A stretch of 64,000 bases of DNA, taken from assembly GCF_020535545.1 (NCBI RefSeq), contig NZ_CP084753.1:806001-870000 (forward strand), in the 5' to 3' direction. This document shows positions 30,501 to 42,500 of the stretch, one piece after another (within the stretch, counting starts at the first letter, position 1; every line of letters begins with the position of its first letter). The translations under genes and the position numbers were made by a program. The notes beneath the pieces are model-generated. The model searched no databases. It had not been told where the DNA came from and saw only the letters and a program-made list of their open reading frames with translations. The stretch is from Roseateles sp. XES5 (lineage in GTDB: Bacteria; Pseudomonadota; Alphaproteobacteria; Rhizobiales; Rhizobiaceae).

Positions 30501-33500
30501 CCGGCCGCACTGGCGTACCGAGGTCGATACGATCGCCCGTCCCGATGATCTCGAGAACGAGGTTGGCCGTTCCGGATACGACACGCACCTCGGATGGGAG
30601 GATCCCGGCCGCAAAGCCCAGGGTATTCATGCCATCGGTGTCGCGGATGACGTCCTGTCCATCGCCGCGCGCGAAGAGATAGGTATCGTCGCCGGCGGCC
30701 CCCAAAAGAACGTCGTTTCCGGTCCCACCCGTCAGGCTGTCATTGCCACTGCCGCCCTGGAGCGTGTCATTGCCGGCTTTGCCGACGAGCACGCCGCCCG
30801 GCTGCTGGCCAACAACATAGAGGTGGACATTGTCGAGACCGACGCCGGCAGTCGACGAGGCGCCTGTCGAAAGGAAGCGCAACGTGTTCGCGCCATTGAC
30901 CGCCGTCACCAGGATCGTAGCCGTTTGCCAGTCACCGTGATCGACAGTCATCGCGGCAAGGTTGGCGCCGTTCCAGAAGACGGACAACCCGTTGGTGGGT
31001 GCGCCGTCCGGGTGCTTGTAGTCGAACTGCAGCGCGAGCTGCTGGCCCGCGGTCAAACCGTTCAGGACCTGGCGGATATCCATATGGGCATAGGATTCCT
31101 CCATATCGAGCCAATAGCCCTCGCCATCGGCCTGATATTCGAAGGTCTGGCCCGAGGCTTCGGTCCAGCCGGACACGGCGCGCAAGCGAACGCCTGTGCC
31201 GGTATAGCCAAGCACATCGGCCGGCGAGAACTGGCTGAAATCGCCATTGACGATGAGATCCTGGCCAAAGGTCACCGGCAGAGCGACGGTATCGTCGCCA
31301 GGGGTGGTGCTTTCTGTGGAGCGGGTCAGGACCTCACTCCAGCCCCAGGTCGAACCATCGGCGAAGGCAATCGTCTCGATTGCGCTCATGCCGTTGAGAC
31401 CACCGACCAGACGAATCCGCCCGCCATCATTGGCGATACGCAGTTCGACATCACGGCCGATCTGCACGACGCTGATATCGGCCGCTGTGATGCCAGCGGC
31501 GAACTCGATGCGATCCGTGCCACCCAGATCGATGATCGTGTCGTGGCCATCACCGCGTGCGAAACGATAGGTGTCGGCGCCGGTGCCGGCATAGAGCTTG
31601 TCGTCGCCCTTGCCGCCAACGAACACGTCAACATCTGTCGCAAGGCTGCCGTCACCATAGCCGACGATGATGTCGTCACCGGTGCCGCCCGACATGATAT
31701 CGCTGCCGGCGCCGCCGATGATCCGGTCGTTGCCTTCCTGGCCGGCGATCCGGTCATTGCCGAGACCGCCATCGATCACATCGTTGTCAGCACCGCCCGC
31801 CAGGCGGTCGTTTCCGGCAAAGCCGGAGATCGCATCGGCGCCGCCATTGCCATAGATGCGGTCGTCAAGCGCGCTGCCATTGAGCATATGACCCGCTTCG
31901 TCGTCGTTGATGCTGATCGAGTTATCGATCGCGATCGGCACACCGTCGAAATTGGCGGATGTCAGCGTCGTCGCCTCGACACCGAGGAGACGCACCAGTA
32001 CCTGGTCCGGCCCCGTCGCCGCACGGCGCACAACGAGGGTATCGGCACCCGACTGCGCGAGCCAGATCCCGCCGCCCTCGAAGGGGTTCGGATTGCTTGC
32101 GGAAAGGCGGATGACGTCGCCGGCTGCGCCGGCTTCGAAGTCGGTAATGACGTCGGCCACGACCAGCCCACCGTCATCACGCACGGGCAGGAAGTAGTAG
32201 GTGTCGCGGCCAGTCCCGCCGGTGAGCACATCGACGGCGGCGTCGGCCGAGACATTGGCGAAATGATCGTTGCCAGCACCGCCATCGAGAGTGTCGGTGC
32301 CTGCGCCCCCTGTCAGATAATCGTCGCCGCTGCCGCCCGTCAGGACATCGTCGCCCACGCCTCCGGCAAGCCACTGTCCGGTCAGTGCAACCTCGTCGAC
32401 AAGCCGGCTGCGGATATCGGCGAGCGACAGGGTGGTTCCGTCAGCCACGATCTCGAAGGCTTCTATCCGATCGGCGTCGCCGTCGGCGAGCGCGTTGCGC
32501 ACGATGATGCGGTCAGCGCTGCCGGCGAAGCGAATGACGAGATCTCGTCCGATTGAACCGAACCGGATCGCATTGAGGCCATAGCCCTCAATGCGCAGCG
32601 TGTCGGCTGCTTCATCGCCCTGGTCGGCGATCGTGTCGACGCCGTCGCCTGCGGCGAAGACATAGGTGTCCGCCCCGATGCCGCCCGTGAGGCGATCGTC
32701 GCCACGGCCACCGACAAGACGGTCGATCCCGTCTCCGCCGTCAAGGACATCATTGCCGTCCCCGCCGGAGAGGACATCGTCCCCGCCGCGTCCTTCCAGG
32801 CGATCGTTGTCGCCGCGGCCTTCGATCCGGTCGCTGCCTGCCGTGCCGATCGTCGTATCCGCTCCATCCGTGCCCTTTAGGGACTGATTGCGGAGCTCGG
32901 TCACGTTCCAGATCGTTCCATCTGCAAAGGCGATGCTCTCGATCGCATATGTGCTCGAATAGAGCACATCGGTGAGGGTCAGCTCTTCGCCAGTGTCACG
33001 AATACGCAAGACGAGGCTGTTGGCCCCAGAGGCGATGACACGGATGTCATCCGGCATCACGCCTGCCGCGATCTCGATCCGGTCCGCGCCGCCGGTGTCG
33101 CTGATGGTGTCATTGCCGCTGCCGCGGCCCCAGCGATAAGTGTCATCGCCGCCACCGCCGAGTAGCGTGTCGCTACCGGAGCCGCCGTCCAGGATATCGG
33201 CGCCGCTCGAACCTGTGAGGGTATCGTCGCCACCCTCCCCGAGCAGGGTGTCGGTTCCGCCAGAGGCGAAGAGGCGATCATTGCCTTCGCCGCCGCGCAG
33301 CGTTTCGCTCTCCGTCGTGCCGACGATGATATCCGCACCGGCTGTGGGAACCTTCCAGCGCGCCGCAATGTCGGCGAAGGTCCAGATGGTACCGTTGGCG
33401 AAGCTGAAGCTCTCGATGGCCGAGCCGTCGGTCGCGGTGCCGTTGGTAATGGTGATACGATCATCGTTGTTGCGGAAGGTCACGACAAGCGTCGCCGAAT

Positions 33501-36500
33501 CCCCGAGAACCCGCACGATGACATCGGCCGGATTGATCCCCGCACCGAACTCGATCCGGTCGACGCCGGAGGCATCGGTGATCGTGTCATTGCCGTCACC
33601 GGCCGCGAAACGGTAGATATCGTTGCCCAGGCCGCCTGAGAGCTTGTCCGAGCCCTTGCTGCCGACGAGGATATCGTTGCCTTCATCGCCGTTGATGGTG
33701 TCGCTGCCGCCACCGCCGTAAAGCATGTCATTGTCACGACCGCCGGAGATGAAATCGTCTCCCGCGCCGCCACGGATGACGTCGTCGCCATCGAGACCCG
33801 ACAGGGTATCACTGCCAATCGAGGTGCTGGCGACCGACTGGGCGCGCGAGAGCCTGACATTGTCGATCGAGGCACCGATTTCATCTTGGGTGCCGGTGGC
33901 CCGGAAGCCCAAGCGATTGCTGCCGGCCTTCGCCGTCACCAGGATTGCTGCGGGCAGCATTGCGGTGCCCGTGTTGTTGAAGCTCGCGACGACCGCACCG
34001 TTCCAGAGAACTTCGAATGAGCCGCTCCAGTCAGAGGTCGCGTTGGCGTGATCGAACTCGATGAGGAGCTTCTCACCCGCACTCAGGCCAGCAACGTCCT
34101 GGGCGATATGGAGATTGCTGCCGCCGCCGCCCGTGGCGGCACCATCAAGGTCGAGCCAATAACTGCCGTCGGTGGCGGCGACGTCGTTGTAGCCACTGCT
34201 CTTATGCTCGAAACCACGCGTCGTGGCCGGTTGCGTGCTGTCGAGGCGCATCCACCCCGGCATGGTGGTAGCCGTATAGCCTCCCCTTTCCGCGACCGCG
34301 TCCGCGGCCCGGTCTTCGAAGCTTCCGTTGACGAGGAGGTTGGGCCCGGTCGCCTGCCAGCGGACGGGCGCCTCGCCGTCGATCTCGTCGGGGCCCGAGG
34401 TCCCGATCAGGACATCGCTGCCGGCCGTGCCGACCATCTGCGCACCGCTGACCGCGGTGGTGATCGTCGGTTTCGGCACATAGGTCAGACGCGCTGCGAG
34501 ATCGGCCGCGGACCAGACGGTGCCGTCGGCGAACCGTACCTCACGAATGATCGTGTCGGTGCCGCTGCGGTTGATCCAGACCCGGTCTTCGCTTCCGGAA
34601 ACCGCCAGATAGAAGGCGCCGGTCAGGTTGCTCGTGTTGGTCAGGACCTTGACATTCGCCGGATCGATGGTGGCATCGAACTCTATGATGTTGGTCTCGT
34701 CCGGGTCGGCATTGTCATAGATCCGGTCTTCGCCGAAGCCGGCCGAGAAACGATAGGTGTCGTTTCCATAGCCCCCGAAGAGGTCATCGGAACCGGTGCC
34801 GCCGATCAGGATGTCGTCACCCCATTCGCCCCGAAGCACATCATTGCCGGCTCGCCCGTCGAGAGTATCGCCGCGGCTGGAGCCGTAGAACGTGTCGTTC
34901 GTGGCTCCGCCGATCATCGATGCGCCGGTCTGGTCGCCCTCGATATAGGGGAATTGCGGATCGATAATCCGTGCAAGGATGTCATCCCGGTCCCAAACGG
35001 TACCGTCGGCGAAGCGGATGTCGAAGTCAGTGAACATCAGGCCGCCCGACAGCGTGATGCGATCGTTCGTACCTGCTACCCGCAGGAAGAGGTCGTACCA
35101 TTCGGACGTGCCATTGCGCTCGATCACGATATCCGATGCGGAGATCGTTGCATCGAACTCGATATGGTTGATCAGTTCGTCGCCGACCTCACTGATCGTG
35201 TCCTGACCGAAACCGGCCGAGAAGCGATAGGTGTCCTCCCCCTCATCGCCCTGGAGCGTGTCGTTGCCGGCGCCACCGACGAGAACATCATTCCCGGTCG
35301 ATCCGGTGAGGCGGTCACTGCCGCCATAACCCATGAGCAGCGAGTCAACGCCCCGATTGGCCGAGAGCCGGTCCGAGCCGGCCGTGCCGAGCACGATGTC
35401 GCCCTGGTCACCGGTCAGCTGAACGCCCTGCCATTCGGCGATCATCCCGGTGATATCGGCATAGGTCCAGACGGTGCCGTCGGCGAAGCGGATCTCGTCG
35501 CCGTCCTCGAAGGATTGGACATCGATCGTGTCCGTGCTGCCCACGATCGAGAGGCGGAAGCCCCGGCTCGGCTCGGCGGACATCAACATGGGTTCGCTGG
35601 AGCTCGGCGCCAGCGCCGACAGGCGCACGTCCGCTGCTGCGATCGTCGCGTCGAAGGAGATGACGTCCTGGTCCGGATCGCCCCCTTGCCAGAGCTGAAG
35701 TGTGTCGGAGCCGAAGCCTGCAGAGAAGCGGTAGGTATCGTTGCCGTCTCCGCCGGAAAGCTCGTCGTAGCCAGCGCCGCCTTCGATGATATCGTCACCG
35801 TCGCCACCGTAGATGACGTCATTGCCGGCGGCGCCGATCAGGGTCTCGTTGCCGTCACTGCCATCGATCTGATCATCGAAGGCAGTGCCCGTCAGGGTCT
35901 GGTCGGTCTCGTCGCCTGTCAGGACGCTTCCGGGCAGTTCGATCGCATTGGCGATCAGATCGTCATGGGTCCAGATCGTGCCGTCGGCGAAGCGAACCTC
36001 GTCGATGCCGAGCGTGTCGTCACCGTAGGCGCCCGCAATGATGATCGCGTCCGTTCCGACGGTGGAGCGCAGGACCAGGTGCTCACCATCATGCGAGTAG
36101 TAGATAGCGATGTCGGAGACCGACACCGACGCGTCGAAGACGATGCTGTTGGTTTCGCCCGAGATGCGCGCGTCGTTGATGACGTCGTTTCCGAAGCCGG
36201 CCGAAAAACGGTAGGTATCGGATCCGGCGCCGCCGTCGAGGTAATCTGCGTCGGCCCCGCCGTCCAGTATGTCATCGCCGGTGCCGGCTATGAGCGCATC
36301 CATGCCGGCACCGCCGGTGAGCGTGTCATTGGCGGCGCCGCCGGTGAGAGTATCAGCCTCGGCTGTGCCCGTCAGCACGTCGTCGGTCGGTGTGCCCTTC
36401 TGGAAGATGCCGGCCTCCAACCCGACAGCAGCCTTGATATCGGCAAGGGTCCAGGTCGTGCCGTCCGCGAAACGGATTCCGGCCAGTGCTCCCCAAGGGA

Positions 36501-39500
36501 ACGCAGCGAGTGTGTAGTCGATCTCGATGACGTCTTCCGTACCCTGGACACGCACCAGCAGCTTTTCAGAGTAGTTCGGTGTGTCGCTCCAGGGACTGAA
36601 GGCGCGCTCCAGCACGATATCGGCCGGTGTCAGGCTGGCATCGAATTCGATCCAATCCTGCTCGTTGCCATTGAGATGGATCGTGTCGTGCCCGAAGCCT
36701 GCCGAGAACCGATAAACGTTGGCACCAGATCCACCCGTCAGTCCGTCGTCACCCGCACCGCCGATGAGGATGTCATCGCCGTCATCGCCGTAGAGCCTAT
36801 CGTTGCCGGCGCCACCGGACAGGGTGTCGTTCGCGCCGTAGCCGTCGATCGTATCGTCTGCGTCTGTCCCGACGAGCAGGTCATCGGAGGCGACATCGGA
36901 AGCGGAGACGGAAGTGTCATTGTCCGAGAGACCGATCGTGCGATCCGCCATCTGCTGGCGGTTCAGAATGGTGCCGTCGGCAAAACGGATCTGCGTGATC
37001 GTGTCGAGGTCGGCGATCGAGATTCGATCGTCACGGCCAGCGAAGCGAATGCGCGCCTGGCCGAAATCGAAAGTGCCGTTGCCATAGACGTAGCGTGTGG
37101 CCTCGATGATCAGGTCATCGACCGAGAAGGAGGCATCGAACTCGATAATGTTGTTCGTGCCATCGGAGGTCGATTCCTGGATCACGTCATGACCGAAACC
37201 GGCCGAGAAGCGATAGACATCCGCGCCCGCGCGGCCCGCGAGTGTATCGTTGCCTGCGCCGCCGATCAGGATGTCCGCATAGTTACTGCCGGTGAGCGTG
37301 TCGTAGCCACCGCCGCCGCTCAGGGTCGTGCCGGCCGCAAAGCCGGACGCGCTTAGGGTTTCGTCTGCGTCAGTCCCAACGAGGCCGCCGGTCGATGCCT
37401 GGCCGATGGCGATAATGCCGGGGTAGATGTTCGCGCCGATGCGCGCCAGGATGTCAGCGTGCGTCTTGACGCTGCCGTCGGCAAACCGGAACTCCTCGAT
37501 GCGGTTATAGTCGCTGCTGACACCCCGGTCGATCGTGATGCGGTCTTCGGTGCCCGCGATCGAGATTTGGAGATGCGTGTAGCCGCCGCTCGAATACTGG
37601 GAAACGACAAGATCGTCGAAGGTGATGCCCGCGCCAAAAACGATGGCGTCGGTGCCGCTGTCCCAGTCGCTGACCGTGTCCTGCCCATCGCCAAGATTGA
37701 ACAGATAGGTATCGTTGCCTGCTCCACCGCGCAGGAAGTCGTTTCCTGTGCCGCCGTTCAATGTGTCGTTGCCGGCGCCGGCATCGATGATGTCATTGCC
37801 TGCGCCGCCACTGAGAACGTTCACGCGCTCGTCGCCGTAGAAGGTGTCGGCGCCGCCGGTCGGCGCCGTCGCGCGATCCATGAGCTGGGCATAGGTCAAG
37901 GTCGTGCCGTTGGCGAAACGGATTTGCTCGATGCGGTTATAGTCGTGGCTGATGCCCCGCTCGATCGTGATCCGGTCCTCGGTGCCGGCAATCGACAGGA
38001 CGAGGTGGAGGTACCCGCCGCTGCTGATCTGCGTGACGACTACGTCCTCAGGCGCGATCCCCGCCCCGAATTCGATGGTGTCGGTCCCGCTGTCCCAATC
38101 GCTGATCGTATCCTGTCCGTCGCCGCGAGAGAACGGGTAGGTGTCGTTGCCATAGCCGCCGCGCAGGAAGTCATTGCCGGTCCCACCGGTCAGCGTGTCG
38201 TTGCCCACGCCGCCTTCAAGCCGGTCGCTCCCTTGACCGCCTGTGAGCACATTGGCGCGCTCGTCGCCATAGATGGCATCGTTGCCGCTTGTCGGCACGA
38301 CGGAGAGGTCGAAAAGCTGCGCATAGGTCAGCGTCGTCCCATTCGAAAAACGGACCTGCTCGATGCGGTTGTAGTCTGCCGTGACAGCCCGCTCGATCGT
38401 GATCCGGTCCTCGGTGCCGGCGATCGACAGGACGAGGTTGACATGATCTCCGCTCGCAACCTGTCTGACGACGAGGTCCTCAGGCGCGATCCCGGTTCCG
38501 AATTCGATGATGTCGGTCCCGCTGTCCCAATCGCTGATCGTGTCTTGGCCGTCGCCGCGCGAGAACAGGTAGGTGTCGTTGCCGGAGCCGCCGCGCAGCC
38601 AGTCGTTGCCCCTGCCACCAGACAGGGTGTCGTTCCCGCCGCCGGCATCCAGCGTATCGTTGCCACCGCTTCCGGACATGACATTGGCACCGCTATCGCC
38701 GGTGAGGATGTCGTTGCCGAAGTTGCCGGTGATGGTCGCACCACCGGTTTTCGTCTGGTTGGCGATGATCGAAAATGCGCTGCCGCCAAAATTGACGTCG
38801 GTCAGGCTGGCAGGTGCCACATTGGAAAGGCGCAGGAGCAGGCGGGCATCGGCCCAGTCCGATGCGCCAGCCGGCACGAAATAGACAAGCGTGTCGGCGC
38901 CATCGGCGCGCGCGATCAGTTGACCGGACAAGCCCTGTCCTACCGCGATGTTGAGAATGTCGCCCGCATCGCCGCCCTGGAAATTGGTGATGACATCGAC
39001 ACCGTCGCCCCAGCGGGAGAGCGGCACGAAGACGTCATAGGTGTTGCGGGCCGCACTGCCGGCCAGTTCGCGCGTGTGAAGGCCCGAACCGATATGCTCG
39101 ACCGTGCCGACAGTCGCGCTGTCGACGCCGGACGGACCGGTCGAGGCGACCGAGACGATCTGGACCCGATGGTCATTGGTGGCGCCACCGGTCGCGGCGC
39201 CGAAGCCGTACCAGACGGTGGCATCGCCGCCGAAGAGCGAACCGACGACGTCGTAGGACTTGCTGCCCTTGCGCACGCCGTCGACCGAATAGGTAAAGGT
39301 CTTCGTGGCGGCATCCCAGGCAATGACGACGTCATGCCAGGCTGCATCCTCAAGCTGTGTGTAGTCGCGACGCTGACCGAAGTCGGCGTCGCCGACATTG
39401 CCATTGAGGACGAACTGGCTGAAGTCGGTGGTCTGGCCGTAGGTATCGAACTGGATCCCGAACGAGCCCGTCACGAGTGCGCCCATATTGGCGATGCTGC

Positions 39501-42500
39501 CCGACAGGGCATTCGCGCCGCTGTTCTGAACCGCGAAGGACAGCCCGTCAGCGCCGGTTTCACGCGATCCGAAGAACATCTTCGTCGTCCAGACGACATT
39601 CTTCGACAGATCGATCGTGCCCCAGATTGCACCGGACTTGTTCGCCGAGTCGGGGGTGAGCTGGTACGTGCCATCGCCGAGCGACGTGGCCGCGCCCACG
39701 ACGGCAAGACCCGTCACCGCAGCGTTTTGCGTCTGGTGCTGCGCAAGCCCGATCGTTGAGACGGACGGCGTGCCACCGCCGGAGCCGTTGCCGCCGCCGG
39801 CAAAGAGCGGGTCCTGGAAGGGATCGATGGCAGTGTTGCTCGGATGCAGGAGCCGTTCGGCCGCTTCCGGTGTCAATGCCCGGGTTGCGAGATCGGCCGC
39901 GGTCCATTGTGTTCCGTCGTTGAAGCGAACGATATCGACGGGCGGCGCGCTGGCATTGCCCTGCCCGACGATGGTCAGTTGCTCGTCGCTGCCGATAAGG
40001 CGAAGCATGAAATCGTTGCCGTTTCGAATGACGACAACCTCGGCCGGCGCGATCCCGCTTGTGATCCGCAGCGTATCGAACGAGCCCGTCCAGTTCGCCC
40101 CTTCCCGGATCACATCGCGGCCGTAGCCGCGGCCAAAGACATAGGTCGTATCGCCAATGCCGCCGGCGAGCACGTCGTTTCCGGCGCCGCCGTCAAGCGT
40201 CGCGGTGATGTCGACCTGCGTGCCGAAATCGATCGTATCGTTTCCCGCTCCGGTCGAGGCCGCCGCGTTCGCATAGATATCCGCGAGCTGCCAGATGGTG
40301 CCATCCGCGAATTCGAACTGTTCGACGCCATAGTCGGTCGTCGAATTGCCGGAGCGGAACATATCCTTCAGGGTCAGCCGGTCATCCGTTCCCGCGATAC
40401 CAATGACGATATCGGCGGGACCGACGGACAGGAATCGGAGGTCGCCGGGCGCAATTCCGGCGCCAAAGCGCACCTTGTCTGTCTTCGAGGCGTCGGCAGT
40501 CTCGATGTCGGAGACCGTATCCTGCCCGTCGCCGCGCGAGAAATAGTAGATGTCGGCGCCACTGCCGCCTTCCAGCAGGTCGTCACCCTTGCCGCCGGTG
40601 ATGACGTCGGCGCCGCGTCCGCCCTCGATGCGGTCATTGCCGAGACCACCAAAGATCTGGGAACCGATCGCGGGATTGGCGAGATCGGCGGGCACGGTGA
40701 CATGATCATCGCGGTCCGATGGAGCGATCGAGGCCGCCAATGCCCGATAGGTTAGGCTTCTTCCGTCCGAGAACAGGACCTTGGCGACGACCGGATCGAT
40801 GTCGCCGGCCGGATCGACCAGCGTAACGCGATCATCGCTACCGTTGATCGAGAGGACGATGTTGCCGTCGCGATCGCGGGTCGCGACCACGTCTTCGAGC
40901 GCGATGCCCGCGGCAAAGACGAGCGTTCCCTTGCCGTCGGCAGAGCCGTTGCTCTCGATGCGGTCGTGTCCGTCGCCGCGCGCAAACCGATAGATATCGT
41001 CGCCACCACCGCCGATGATGGTGTCGTCACCAGCGCCGCCCTGGAACACCTCGTTGCGGGCACTGCCGACGATCCTGTCGTCCTGCCAGGTCCCGACGGA
41101 TGCCGCCATGTCGCGCAATTGATCGAGGGTAAAGGTCGTGCCGTCGCTGAAGTGGATGGTATCGACACCGCTCCAGGTGGAGGTATAGCGGAGCACGATC
41201 TGGTCGGTCGAATCGGCGAAGGAGAGAACCAGTTCCTGCCGGGCGGGATCGATCTGCGAGACGCGCAGCTCATCGGGCCGGTAGCCGGTGATTTTCAGGG
41301 TGTCGTTGCCGGCGGTGTCGTCAATGACGTCGCGGCCGTCGCCGCGGGTGAAGCTGTAGGTATCGTCGCCCGCGCCTCCGCTCAGCGCATCATCGCCGGT
41401 CCCGCCGACGAGCGTGTCGGCACGGCTGCTACCGGTAACGATGTCATTGCCTGCGCTCGCCTGGTTGGCGACGGCTGCCTGGACAAGCGCCGCGGCATCC
41501 CAGACGACGCCATTGGAGAACTCGATGTTCGGCAGATTGCCGTTCCCGAGAGCTCCCTTTACGATGAGCTGGCTGCCCGACGGGAAGGTGATCACCAGAT
41601 CGGATGAGCCGACCGAGGCGAGCCGGACATAGGCTTCGTTCGACGCGTAGCCTTCCAGAACCACGGTCGCACGGGTGACGCCGGAGGGCATTTCGACGCT
41701 GTCGATGCCTTCCTGCGCCTTGACGACGACCCGCGAATCCTGAGCTAGGATGAGGCGGTCATTGCCCGTGCCGGGCTGGAGCGTGCTGCTGGCCGGAAGC
41801 TCACGTAGATCAACACGATCCTGGCCTGTGTTCGACATGCCGTCGCGGATGATGCCGCGCACGTCTTCGATGGACAGAGTCGTGCCATCTGCGAAAACGA
41901 AGCTCTCGACAGGCCGGACGCTATATCCGGAGAGGATGACGAGACGATCCGTCCCGTCACCGAGCGTGATCAGCAGATCGCCATCGATGTTGCGGAACTG
42001 GACGAGATCGCGCGTGACACCGGTGCCGAACACGACCTTGTCGACACCGCCGGCGTCATAGACGCTGTCGCTGCCGTCCCCGAGGCCGAATTTGTAGGTA
42101 TCGTTGCCGAGACCGCCTTCGAGCGCGTCCGAACCGGCGCCGCCCGACAGGGTATCGTTGCGGTTGTCGAAACCGATGAGATGGTCGTCGCCAGCCGTGC
42201 CCATCAGCATGCGGTCGATGATCGACTCGATGGACAGAGTCCGCCCGTCGGCGAACTCGAACTGTTCGACACGAGTGGTCGACAGCCCGTTCACGACGGT
42301 GAGAACATCGACGCCATTGCCGAGGTCGATGAGGAGATCGTTGCCATTGCGGCTGATGACGATGTCTTCGAGACGCACCGAGGCGCCAAAGACCACACGG
42401 TCGATCACACCGGCCGCATCCGCCTTCTCGATGATGCGATCGAAGCTGTAGCCGGCTGAGAAGGCATAGGTATCGGCCTTGTTGCCGCCGTAGAGCGTAT

